A program made the translations under genes and the position numbers. DNA of 64,000 nucleotides from Pyrrhosoma nymphula. Taxonomy: Eukaryota > Arthropoda > Insecta > Odonata > Coenagrionidae. The notes under the pieces were generated by a model. It had not been told where the DNA came from and searched no databases. It worked only from the letters and a program-made list of their open reading frames with translations. The stretch spans positions 57,466,244 through 57,530,243 of the forward strand of contig OY754327.1 of assembly GCA_963573305.1 (NCBI GenBank), in the 5' to 3' direction. Shown one piece after another: positions 21,600 through 32,949 of this stretch (within the stretch, counting starts at the first letter, position 1; every line of letters starts with the position of its first letter).

Positions 21600-22227
21600 T
21601 AGGCCTGTGCGATTATTCGATTGATTGAATCGTCGATTCAATTATTTTTACAATTGATCGATTATTTCAGCACATCGATGTCGATTACGGTAATCGACTC
21701 GATTGTCAATTTTTTCAAGTGTCAATTGTTGTTCAATTGTTATTCAATTCATAATTATTGTCCGGTAATCGATTAATTGACGATTATTGACGGTGGTGAC
21801 GGCCATCATCTACTCCTCGCTCCATCCAGAAGTTAGCTAGCTATTCCGGCAACTAGCACAGCGTCCGAGAGGTTCAGTCTCTGCGGGAACATTGTCATCG
21901 ACACACGCCAGAGTCTGTCGGATGAACACGCTGAGGATCTCATCTGCCTGTCTTCAAATAGCGATATATTCCTTTAATTAATGAAAAAAAGCTAACTGAT
22001 TGAATTATTTTTCTGTTTTTCAAATTGATTCTTTCATTCTTCTCATTGACAAAGGAATGCCTTTGAAAAGCATGATCCAATTTTGTCCAGTCAATAATTG
22101 GTTGATGCCAATTAATTGAGCAATGACAATTAATTGATACCCATTTCGATGTCAATTAATCGACCACATTTTCAATTAATCTTATAATTGATCGATATCA
22201 ATTATTTTCGATAATCTCACAGGCCTA
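21600..22227 (+). mobile_element. hAT element with internal deletion
   Basis: The left end is TAGGCCTGTGCGATTATTCG; the inverse of the right end is TAGGCCTGTGAGATTATCG. Flanks ACTACTTA (21592-21599) and GTTACTTA (22228-22235) agree at six of eight positions, which fits an aged 8-bp hAT duplication. Subterminal DNA is packed with ATCGAT, TCAATTAAT and CAATTGA variants. A short part of the transposase C-terminus is kept (21837-21977). The rest of the gene is gone, so movement would need a transposase from elsewhere. Confidence 0.8.
21837..21977 (+). pseudogene. hAT transposase C-terminal (hATC) fragment
   Basis: The open segment reads LAIPATSTASERFSLCGN and then IVIDTRQSLSDEHAEDLICL before a TAA stop. 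This matches the hATC dimerisation region, where relatives typically have a Pro-Ala-Thr-Ser stretch, Ser-Glu-Arg-x-Phe-Ser, Gly-Asn, then Arg-x-x-Leu-x-x-Glu/Asp-His and a leucine-rich end. Only about 46 codons remain, preceded directly by a stop. The catalytic RNase-H-like domain is missing. Confidence 0.85.
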
Positions 22228-22234
22228 GTTACTT

Positions 22235-24955
22235 ATACCCATAATATAAAAAAGCCCAACTACATAATAATATCAATACTAGCAGTACTTGAATCTAGAG
22301 ACTCTCATGAACTTCAGACAATTACCGGAGAAAAGCCAACAAGGAAGCGTTCGATTCACAGTGATCCAACAGAATATACACTATCCTATATATACTCCCA
22401 TCTGGATACGCATTTTATCATTTCCAGGAAGAAAAAAAAACAGGCGGAATTGATTCAAGCTCACTGAGTGAAGACACCGATGCATAAAATAACGTAAATC
22501 CAAGCTTTAATTCACTCGAATGACCTAGTCAAAACGATGGCGACAAGAGGTAAGCAGGGAATCTTTAACGCCGACGAACAGGATCCAGTTTTGTTAGGCC
22601 AGCGATTGAGAGGGCGGAATGGCGTGACAGATGAAGCGAAGACGGAATTGACAACACTGCAAAACTGACTGCAGGTTGGGCCACGTAGCTGCTGACTCGA
22701 AAGTGCACGGTCGTCGCCTCACACGACACGAAAAGCGAAATCACCGCAAGTCAATAGAGCCAATCTGTCCTACGGTTGCTATGCGGGTCATTCTCTAGAC
22801 CATGCATCTCCTTCCAACTAAGCAGTGATTATCCAATTCTGAATCTTAATGAACAGACAGCTTTCCATAAAACCTGCTGACGATGCATTAATGTAAAGCA
22901 AGGGCAAATGAACGGTATCAAACACCTTATTTATTCAAAATAAAACAAATTAAATCATTCTGGCTTTATACCGCCCAAATGATAACGTTTTTTTTACAAA
23001 TATGTTAATGTAAATGAAACGGTAAGTTACTAATCTAAGCATGGAAGACAGCTTTAATTAGATTGCGATATAAAAAAGGGAAACGAAAGCTCACCAAAAA
23101 ACTTATAAAAAAACACCATGACTGCATGCAATTATGTGGTACTAAAACAAAAGCATTTCTAATACGTCAAAATTGGCAAATTTATCTATTTATTCTTAGT
23201 AGTTTTGTATTTTAAGTTTCATTTGAATTAATAACTTAGGCATTGTCCTTTGACAAATTTCCTTGCCAGTTATGATGACCCTCATTTGTACAGCTTATAT
23301 TCCCACCATCCTAATGCAAACCAATTTCTATTAAAAAATCATTTCTGGATTAAGTATTTAACCATTTTATCGCTTTCATCCTCACAAAATAATCCAAGAC
23401 AATCATTTTACCTAAATTGGACTACAAATTCAACACACCACATTAAAAGTAAATTTACTCATTCCGTACCACGCCATTAATTTGCATAAGGCTCAGCCTA
23501 CAAGTTATTTCCTCATTGATTCACACATAAAACCACTTCAACATTTCCTACCCTTTCTTATTCATTGCTTCTTGGGGGTCCTTTCCAAGCCAACTTAATT
23601 TAGTTCTCACGATTCTCGCAACTTTCATGAAAGATACTGACTTTCTCATTTAAATATGAAATTAAAAATTTGATCTCACTCATTCTCTGAGCTAAATAGC
23701 CGCGGAAAGTCGATCATCTAGCTCAAACTCTAAAATTTAATAAACTTTGATTCTACACCGACATTTTCAACTTTGGAAATACTTCTGAGTTGGTAATTGG
23801 CCTTCCGGAAGCGCAAAAGAGATGATCGAAACAACCTCGACCGAGTGGGATGAGAGCCCGCAGCCTTAAAGTTTGGAAGCATCACCTTCATCCTACTCAC
23901 CACGAGTTAATGAACGCGTACACAGTCCGAGCCAATGTTCATTCGGCGAAGGCATTTCACGAAACAACGAAAACTTGAGGGTGGGAGGTAAAACATTGGA
24001 TGATTACGTTACCTCAGAAATATGCTATATTGCTGGATATATGGAAAGATGCTATGTACCTCGGAAAATATCTACGGAAAATTTCTAGGGCCGAAGCGAG
24101 AAAACTGATCAAATAAAAAAATAAACTGAAAAAATAATTGGAGGTGAAAAACAAATTAGAGCACATAGCAGTTTCATAGAAACCATGCCAAGATTGAAAA
24201 CGGGAATGTATGTACATGGTACCATGGCTCGTAATTTGCCACTAAAACTTCATTAAATGCTGTTTTATTAAGACGTTGAATTCGGTTTTCATGCATTTAG
24301 ATTAATAATCACCGTGCCAAGAACATTGCTCAAATTAAACCTCGGCTTTGGCATATTTACTGCATAACTGACCGAATCAATACAGTCGATTGCGCATTTA
24401 TAATAGCATTTATGCGCATTTATAATTGCGTATTTATTTGTAAATGTCTTCTTTATTCTCCTGTGTTATCGCCCTCCATGATAATTTTTCTACTTTAAAC
24501 TATGATTACAAAAATCGATAGAATTTGATCGCCGTATTTGGAAGAAAAAACTAAGAATATGGAAACAGACCGCTAGAGGGTATTTCATTTCGACCATCTT
24601 CACCTGTGGACAACAGCGTTCCTCACTTTGGGTGAATTTTTAAGATTGGATTGTACAAAGAGAGGTTCGGATAATATGACGGGCACGTCCATCAACTCAT
24701 CAGGCTGTAGGCCTAAAAGGCAATGAATGGTTACGGCACCAAGTTAAAGGTGTATGGCTATACTTCTGAGTGGAAAGACATCCTAGTTCGCAAGTATGAG
24801 TATGAGTATGCGCATACTGCTAAAAACTATAGCCAAGGAGGGTCGGAAAAAATGAGGGAGTGCTAAAATCAGCAACGAACGGCAACATGAACTTTGCACC
24901 TTTGAATAAAATATGTGAATAACAAAATAAATTATAGCCACAATAATAATTAGAA
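22235..24955. other. AT-rich non-coding stretch
   Basis: No gene is recognisable. Small repeats are GCGCATTTATAAT-like units near 24392-24440 and a short GTATGA repeat at 24795-24815. The part 22540-22800 is less AT-rich, without coding homology. Confidence 0.35.
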
Positions 24956-24959
24956 AAAA

Positions 24960-25152
24960 AGGCAGATTATAACTTTTTTTTAAATATCAAGAACCTGAAT
25001 ACAGCCTCGAGGACCATTTTACATCAGGCGTTGTAACAAAGGACAACACATACAGCCATGTCCTGGGAGGAGAAAAATCCTCCCCTGGCGGGATTCGAAC
25101 CCGCGTACTTTAGGTTGGCAGGCGAGGACGTTACCCCGCCGCCACCGACTTT
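24960..25152 (-). repeat. tRNA-derived SINE
   Basis: The minus strand holds a tRNA-like head with GGTGGCGGCGGGGTAACG as A-box region and the B box GGTTCGAATCC (complement at 25091-25101). A body follows with GAGGATTTTTCTCCTCCC and an A-rich end near 24965-24980. The sequence before the B box (ACCTAAAGTACGCGGG) is close to that of the head at 1.5 kb. Confidence 0.65.
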
Positions 25153-25710
25153 TAGCATTAAGTCCAGGTTTAATTAATTTTGCTTACTCATTAAAAGCAT
25201 CTTGCCCATAAAAGGAATACACACAGGGGAAGGCAAAATACCGACACAAGATACGGAGTAATTAGATCACAAAATAATTTCGAGCCCCATGCAAAACAAC
25301 GCGCCTAGAAAGGCTGATTTCACATTCCACGAATGCCAAGTTGCGGATGCTATTCACAATGAATGAGCTCTAGAAAAAATAATCGCAAGGCACCAGGGCA
25401 TAACAATTCACATCATCAATCTCAAATCGCGAAGTTGAGTGATATACGAGTGAGATTGACAATGAGAGCTGCGAAGCTTCGTATGGTCGGAGATAGCAAA
25501 ATTCTGCATCACACGCAGAATGCGACGTACAATGACGAGGCATGGCATTCCCCAGTCCATGTCACGCACAAGCGAAAAAGCTGCCCAGTTCAGCACTTCA
25601 GCCGTCAAGACGCATTTTAAATCGCAACACAAACATTCGTGATAGCACTCAAAGCAAAGTAAAGACTTAAAGCACCCTTGGGGATTAACTCTGGCGTTCC
25701 AATCGACAAA

Positions 25711-25779
25711 ATCCTCCCCGTCGCGGCAAGTCCCTCAGTACTTTAAATTTGTCCAATAAAAAGGTACTGAGGGACTAAG
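25711..25779 (-). repeat. decayed SINE head with hairpin
   Basis: AAATCCTCCCC at the start and GTACTTTAAATTTG further on match the corresponding positions of the 25.1-kb SINE head, but the B box is lost. The same place forms an inverted repeat: AGTCCCTCAGTACTTT (from 25728) and its inverse ending at 25778. Confidence 0.4.
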
Positions 25780-25824
25780 TATAAGGAGAATGGAGAAAAA
25801 AACTAAATCTTACTTCAGGTATAA

Positions 25825-26379
25825 GGTAGTTTCAGCGAGATATCACTTCATATAAAATTCGATAAATTTGGCCTCATCATGAAGAAAAATATCTCATCTT
25901 TCTAATGATAACAAAATATAAGCCACTTACTATAATACTTTTCTAGATATTTATCAAAACATATCCATTTTCCACGGGAAATGGAACGCGTATGAACTCA
26001 AGAAAGGCTCAATTTAAAAAATAAGGAACTTCTAACGCATATATTTCGTCACAAATTTAAAGGATAATTTGTCTGTTTTCTTAACTATTTTAACAAATAA
26101 ATCAATTACTCACAGCAGAAATGTTTACACAATCGCAAAAAATCTCCGGTTGTGAAGGCGTTTTCACACTACGGGGTGAAAAAAATCAGTCAAGAGCCTT
26201 TCAAAAGTGTCAAAAACCTTTTGCGTGCACATTTTTGTTTGTTACCCGGAATTTCAATATTTTAAAACACTTTTTTTGCGTCATTAAAGTTACTATACTT
26301 ATCTCGTGCTTCTAACAGTTTCTGCAATTGAAAAATAAAATTTTAATATGGACTGTATTATGACTAGGGAAAAATCCTG
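25825..26379 (+). mobile_element. MITE family B, member 1
   Basis: It starts GGTAGTTTCAGCGAGATATC and shares internal blocks with members at 54.1 kb (inverse) and 62.0 kb. These include AATTTGGC, AGCCACTTA, a block with GTGAAGGCGTTTTCAC and the 3' block ending AATATGGACT. The right terminal repeat is diverged or lost. No coding is recognised. Confidence 0.6.
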
Positions 26380-26989
26380 GGTCTACCAATGGGCCTGAAA
26401 GTGACTTTCACATCTTGCACTGCGGTGCAAATCGAGCGAAGATAGATTATATTTGGATTTCCATGGCGTATATATCGTGAGAATATCTTGTAACTTTACA
26501 GCATTTATGAAAATCACAGCTGAATCAATTCTTGATTGAGTCCAGGCAGTTTAAATAGTTAAAAGCCCTCACTTTTCTGAGGGATATTTCTAAGGGGTGT
26601 ACGATTTTTCTCGCAGTGAATGTATTACTTCAGTGAAATCCTCCCAGCTTTATCATGATGAAAAATAAAAAAACTGTTCAAAGTCAACTTGGTATGATAA
26701 ACATCTATTTTAACGTACTTAGAAATTCTTCCACGTCTTTATGGAGGTAGAATGTACAATCAACTTAACTGACCCATAGATTTCAACGTCTATAGCGTAA
26801 TTATCGAGGCGCATACTATGTACCCTTATTCAGGAGTATAAAGCTTTATTAGGCTGTGGAGTTTTCCAGTGTATCTTTTCATCGTAATGACCATCGTTAA
26901 GTTTCGTAAAGTAACGCCTGAGTCCATTGACTCCTATCCGTGAATGAATGATGAATTTTCAATTAATTGCAGATGAACAGGAGGTGCAG

Positions 26990-27325
26990 CGAAGATCTCT
27001 TAAGAATTTTGAAGACAAATCTACATACTCCCTGTGATCCGCCGTAGTGGCGCGTGGCAGGATATGTTAGTTCAAAATAATATCCTCTCAGTCGTACCGA
27101 AACTCGTCTGATCTGAATTTTTCAAGTAATCTAAACCTAGCGTGTAGCCTCCGAGTCTCGAGTGGCTTCGTAGTCCTTCCATAGGATGTGTAACACTACT
27201 CGCTCGCAGCAGTTTTTAACGAAGCGTTCGGCTTTCCTTTGTATTTTATTTACTTAGCGAATTTAATCTTTCCGTGCAGGGTCCCGAATGCTCGTGGCGT
27301 TCTCGAGATGTGGCCTAACCCGAGA
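26990..27325 (+). repeat. diverged interspersed repeat, copy 2
   Basis: It contains ACTCGTCTGATCTGAATTTT, AGCCTCCGAGTCTCGAGTGG and CGCTCGCAGCAGTTTTT followed by GGCTTTCC. The first and last blocks match copy 1 at 5.5 kb. Its downstream end is cut by the hAT element that starts at 27333. Class unknown. Confidence 0.4.
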
Positions 27326-27332
27326 AAAGTAC

Positions 27333-28135
27333 TAGGGATTGGAAAAAAATACCGGTATTCGGCAGTACCGATACTATTTTCTTTTTAACCCGGTAGTACC
27401 GACCAGAATTTAAAATCGGTACTACCGACGCGACGATATCGTTACTGAATATAACGGTATTTAGACAGTGATGCCATCTTGCCTCAACTAACGGAACTAC
27501 CTACGAAAATTTACTAACTACACTAATTTTCAAATGTTCTCGTAATACGTAATACAATTTTTTCCATATTTACTTAACCGTGAAGTTGAGATATGTTTGT
27601 TATCATTTTTGATATGATAGGTAAGTATACATTTTTGAAGCATACTGAACAACAGAAAATCGATGATTTTGAACCGAATAAATACAAATATTTATTCCTG
27701 TAGCTTAAACGTTAGTGCAACCGCAAGTATTGATCACTATAACAGGGGATTTTACCTGACCACAACATTAAAACAACCGATGGCTCTGCATCTGATTTAA
27801 AATCATTCCAACAAAAAGCGACGACTGCAAACATACAGCGTAAAATAAAATGTAGGTATTTACTGAATAGCCGATGTATATTCCCCATGAATGTTCATTT
27901 AAAAATGCCGATGGATGGAAATTTTTGGACTGATATCAAATTTGCCAAAATACCGGAAAATTAGGGTAAAACGTATTTTAATTTGTAATTGAATAAAATA
28001 TTAAATCAATCACATAAATATCGGTATACCAGCATTTTTTCGTCGGTATCTACTACCGGGCGAGTAGTATTATTGATTTTTAATACATACTCATAAAAAA
28101 AATACCGGTACTTTTTTTAGTACCGCCCATGCCTA
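27333..28135 (+). mobile_element. hAT-type element with ACCGGTA motifs, 803 bp
   Basis: The termini are TAGGGATTGG and the inverse TAGGCATGGG. The flanks AAAAGTAC (27325-27332) and CAAAGTAC (28136-28143) form an 8-bp duplication with one mismatch. Both ends carry many TACCGGTA and GGTAGTACCG motifs in both orientations. An open segment near 27770-27960 reads IKTTDGSASDLKSFQQK. This weakly resembles the end of a BED zinc finger, the usual N-terminal domain of hAT transposases. The rest of a transposase is absent. Confidence 0.75.
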
Positions 28136-28223
28136 CAAAGTACCTCCTCTATTTCTCTTTTCATCGGAGAACCTTACTACTCTTCACCTGAGAAACCCTA
28201 GTTTCTTTAATGGAGCGCCAAAA

Positions 28224-28950
28224 ATGTTCCGTGTGTGTTTCTCGCACGCTCCCCCACCACGGAGGCTAAGTCGGAATCCAAAAAAAATTGATCAACGAAA
28301 ATATATACATTTAAGTTGGCAAACAGGATGCGTCGATTCTGCGTTGATCCCAGCGAAGCAGCGAAGCAGCGGAGCTAGCTCGCCCTCCTTTCCGAAATCT
28401 AGCGCACTATTTTTTCCTCGCCTCCGTCCCACCCTCCACACGCTTTTCTTTCCGCAACCACCCCCACACACACACGCTCCTCGTACGCAAGCACTCACCA
28501 TACTCACCAGCCTCCCAAAACTCCCCGATGCGTGGGAGGGCCTGACATCAAGGAGGGAAACGAGTCCAGCGACCGACCCCCTTCCCACACCCGTCTCACT
28601 CCTCTCCTCTCTCAGCTCCTCCGAATCTCCCCCAACCCCCGTGAGGAGGGACGTTCAACCCGGGAGTGAAGAGAAAGATCAGGTGGATGAGAGGGAGTAA
28701 GAGCGACGGACGGTAAGAAGAGGAGAGGAAGGAAGGAAAGGAGCCAAAAGAAGGTGCAAAGACACGAAACTCACCCGTCCACATTCCCGCCGCGGTGCCA
28801 AACACGTGGTCGCGACTGTTTCTCTCGCACGAGAGGGAGTTTCACGGTGGGAGTGGAATTAATGTACATGCATTCACACACGAAAATAGCAAGAGACTCT
28901 ACGCCCGCGGGTTCACCACGTGAATGGGGGATGCCCATTTGAAAACGACT
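28224..28950. other. GC-rich, CpG-containing island
   Basis: Strong rise in G+C with C-rich and G/A-rich runs. A plus-strand open frame of 158 codons (28224-28700) and an overlapping minus-strand frame exist. Both give Pro, Ser, Arg and Thr rich peptides without domain, so I treat them as compositional. A promoter or first exon is possible. Confidence 0.35.
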
Positions 28951-29049
28951 ACAAAACAGTTCAACTAGCTTTCAGATGACGGTGGCAACAAACACTGCGG
29001 TGGAAAATATCTCGTCGTCCGACGATCCGAGACATCCAGATCCATCCGA

Positions 29050-29768
29050 GGCATCGTCAGCCCAGCCCTATCGAGCTTTATTTCTTCTATTCTCGAGAAT
29101 TGTTTCCTAATTCTCAGTAGTCTTTAATTCCTTCTAACTGGGTGAATTGACCTTGCCTTGCCATCGTCCATCTTTTCTAACTGTTGGTAAAGTCGTAACC
29201 CTCGACGCGGGTCCTTCTCCACCCTACGAGATTATTTGTGGATGTGTCATGGGTTTATGTTTTTCTTTGGAAATGGCTAATTCTTCACCGTAATGTGGGT
29301 GTCCCTAGCCTTGAATTTTATCGTATCTACCAGCCATTTTTCAGAATATTTATATATTCGTGCGTAGTATTTCCTTTGTGGGTAGGGGTTCCACTTAAAG
29401 GTTCCACTTCCCTCCCTCTTTATGTGGAACCCCTACCCACAAAGGAAATACTACGCACGAATATATAAATATTCTGAAAAATGGCTGGTAGATACGATAA
29501 AATTCAAGGCTAGGGACACCCACATTACGGTGAAGAATTAGCCATTTCCAAAGAAAAACATAAACCCATGACACATCCACAAATAATCTCGTATGGTGGA
29601 GAAGGACCCGCGTCGAGGGTTACGACTTTACCAACAGTTAGAAAAGATTGACAACGGCAAGGCAAGGTCAATTCACCCAGTTAGAAGGAATTAAAGACTA
29701 CTGAGAATTAGGAAACAAATCTCGAGAATAGAAAAAATAAAGCTCGATAGGGCTGGCCTGACGATGCC
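29050..29768. repeat. 719-bp foldback (long inverted repeat)
   Basis: Arms 29050-29394 and 29424-29768 are 345 bp each with a 29-nt loop. They keep exact register and differ at about seven places by eye, for example around 29163-29170. Both arms give the same mirrored open frame starting MDVSWVYVFLWKWLILHRNV, a by-product of the symmetry. There is no visible target duplication. A transcript across it would fold into a long, nearly perfect hairpin. Confidence 0.9.
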
Positions 29769-29774
29769 GCAAAC

Positions 29775-32400
29775 TTTCTCTTACTACAACAACGCCAATG
29801 GAAACGATGAAATAGTGAATCGATTCAGTAGAGACTTCTATCCTCAATAATTATATTTAATCCGGAGCAATCGATACGTGATGTAATTTCTGTAATTTCA
29901 AAATATTGGACACTGCGATCGAATAAAAGTTGTTAGTATATTAAAAGTACCATTTTGCGCAATGCAAAGGTTAGTTACCATGAGTTTTTAAGAACTACGG
30001 AAAGTCGGCTTGCCTACCTGACGCCTGTTCAGCTTCACAGTCGATGGAAAGGGGGAGATCGGCGGGAGGTTGGATTTTGGCAGGAGGACAAAAGCTATAA
30101 TAAAGCTAAAAATCATATTCTCAGAACCGGACATGGAATGAGGGGAAAGGATCGCGGCACCCTACTGTTAATCGTATTTCCAAGGGAAGTCCGTCATTCA
30201 CGGTGAATTCACATACAACTTTCCAAAAATAAAATGCAAGTGCAAGTGAAAAGCTTCACAAAACAAGGAAACACCAATATAACACCAAAAAGTCCCTTCG
30301 TACGTTTTTGGAAGAATTAAAATAGAATTAAATGACCATGATAACAATTTAATTATTCCAAAATAAGACAAAATATTTACAACTTGAATCATCAACCCTA
30401 CAATTTGAAGACTAAATTGAAGTTACCAGTACAATTAGATTATTAACCGACGGTGCGGTCGTCACGTCACAGGTTATACTTCGCTTCGTAGCAATTGACT
30501 TGGCAACTTTAAAGTATAGTGTAAGTAGACTAAACGCAAGCCCCTCTTTGATTGAAATTATTACCCCTAGATCTATCGTCAATACAATCCCTTCCAAAGG
30601 CTATACTTAAACACACTAGAGCGAAATTTAAGAAACCTAAATAATAAACAGCGTTCGATTAGAATTTAGGGATTATGATAAAAATTACTTGCTGATTTCA
30701 ATCTATCATTTTACACGTCTAGTTTCTACATCCAAACTCCAATTCAAACATGGATCTTTTTAAAATATCAATTCGCCAATCAGGCAGACCTATCAATTTC
30801 CGACTGTGAGAACATCCCACAAGAGAAGTTGCGTAACTGCTTACATAGAATATTCTCGAGCAGTCAAATACAAGCACTATCAGATAAACGGTAAATTACC
30901 AACGGGTGACTCTGAAATAGGAGCTGTTCACGTCCTCTTTGGGAACGTTGGGAACTCTTTGATAGTTGAGCAACAATATAGTTGTTTCTTACTTGTTGCA
31001 ATGAACAGGAACCGGAATTAAGTGCACGGAATGGTTTACTGGCAACTTCAATGAAAAGGAAACAAGGAGTAAGGTAACAGAAATTATTTCTTCGTCAAAA
31101 TCACCCGATTTCCCTTCTAGAACTTTCCAAAGCAGCTTGAAAAATATGCCGGGGAACTTCCTTTGCCAAGAGGAATAAAAAATATCATTCACACGAGAAT
31201 TTTGATGAATACAGTTACTGATGGCGTATTTTTTAAGGAGTCTTCTTCCGAAGACCCCTATTCAAGCATTCGAGAACCTCTCAAAGAGATCAGTACCCAA
31301 ACATAATATCCGACAACTTTTCGTACCAGACACCGATATGGAAATGGCAATTCGAAGAATGGCAAGACGAAAGTTCACCGGCACATCCAGACGTTTACGG
31401 GAGTTGCACTAATGATACATTTTCATCGAACTATACTTTCATTTTATGGATACTATCTTCACGTACCATATCTTGACTTCAACAAATGGCTTTCCCTGGA
31501 TAACATTACGCACATGCTAAAAGTGATCACAGTGCTCAGCAGTGAAAGTATAGAACTATTGCAAAAAAACCAAATCGTTTCCAGTATGATTGTGCTGATA
31601 ACGAATACGAGAAAGGAAACTCTAAGTTAACACTCGTACTCATTTTAAGCAAATTAGAGACAATTAGGTTATAGAGTAAGTGAATCACGACAAGCGAATG
31701 ATCTAATTAGAAATATACACCCGCATTGTTGATACGATAACTAAGGGAGTATTTCGAGGGCAGGAACTTACTTAACATTGCCCATCGCAATCGACTTAAA
31801 ACTTATGTATATCGTCTAACAAAATTTGCTTGTTGATGAAAACTAAGCCATTTGGTTTCAAAACATTTCTCATCCTTCTTAAGGGATGGGCAATAGTTTT
31901 TCAACCAGCTATACAAATAGAGAAGAATGTTCCCCACGCGGAAATTCGCCATGGTGGAGTTGCTTATGTTGAAAATGCCGTTGCTTAACATTTTGTACAC
32001 ATATATATTCGCGAGCATCAATAGCAATAGAAAAAGTAATAAACGTTTGCTCTCGTCACTAACGCACAAATACCGACATTAACTACCAGTGACGAGGATG
32101 AATTTAAGAAAATAAATAGTCACATCCATCATTTTACAATTAATACACCATTGTTTAGAATGTCGTTTAAACTAAACTGTTCTTAGCAATGAGGTCGTAG
32201 TGAAGCTCCACCTTAAAATGTTTGATGTGCATCAGAAGTAATAATTCATGAGTCAGTATCACCACCCAAACTTATTCTAGCGATGATGGCCACAGAGATT
32301 GACGACAGAGACATATTCGGAGACCATGAAGCTTCGCAAGTGGTCGAGAACTTACAGATAACAGGAATAGAAACTATAGCAAACGCACCAGCCCTAATCT
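29775..32400. other. AT-rich non-coding stretch
   Basis: Several plus-strand open frames of 60-85 codons exist (29955-30206, 30806-31021, 31221-31412). None has a recognisable domain, and no splice-linked gene model is evident. Confidence 0.35.
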
Positions 32401-32409
32401 ACAACGGCC

Positions 32410-32940
32410 ATTAATGAGGAAAAGACCAATCCCAAACGGAAAGCTGGAAATTTCTGGAAGCCACGGGAAGGGGAGGGTGAAGAACTCACTGGGGTTTAGG
32501 CAAGGAAAGGGGCTTAGTGAGCCAATTCACGAGCACGAGAGGGAAAAAGGGGTGGAAGGGGACTGCTGGGTGAGAAACCGTAGGGGAAGGGGAAGGTGGG
32601 AAGTGGTGGGGTCTTGCAACATGAGGATTCTGGGCTTTAGGGATAGCGGGGGTATATGCTTTGGTCGATAGGGAAACGAAAGGGGGGAGAGAAGGAAGGG
32701 GAAACGGGGTTTTCCCCACCATAAAGTCAGAAGGAGGAGGAGGCCTCGGCGGTTGGTTGCTAAGGGGGTTGGTTGGTGCTCGGGTTGGGCGAGGGAGAAG
32801 GGGGATTGGGAGGGAGAAGGGGACAACCAGGAGGAGGGAAAGTGAAGGGGCGAGTATGAAGGGGAACGCGCATCCGAGTAGAGAAAGGGAGAGTCGATGG
32901 GGGAAGGTTAGGGTCACACAGCGGAGTAGGGAATAGCAGT
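32410..32940. other. G-rich purine island
   Basis: The plus strand is dominated by G and A, with many GGGG and GGGAAGG runs. The matching minus-strand frame of 188 codons is rich in Pro, Leu and Ser and has no domain. G-quadruplex formation is plausible. No gene is assigned. Confidence 0.4.
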
Positions 32941-32949
32941 GAACAGGGA

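Noticed and set aside
25083..25150. Functional tRNA gene
   Set aside because: The same reasoning applies; the head is followed by a SINE-like body and A-rich end.
28224..28700. 158-codon plus frame as a first exon
   Set aside because: No recognisable homology, and an opposite-strand frame exists. Kept only as a GC-rich island.
29238..29580. Two nearly identical short proteins (MDVSWVYVF...)
   Set aside because: They come from the two arms of one foldback and are a direct consequence of its symmetry.
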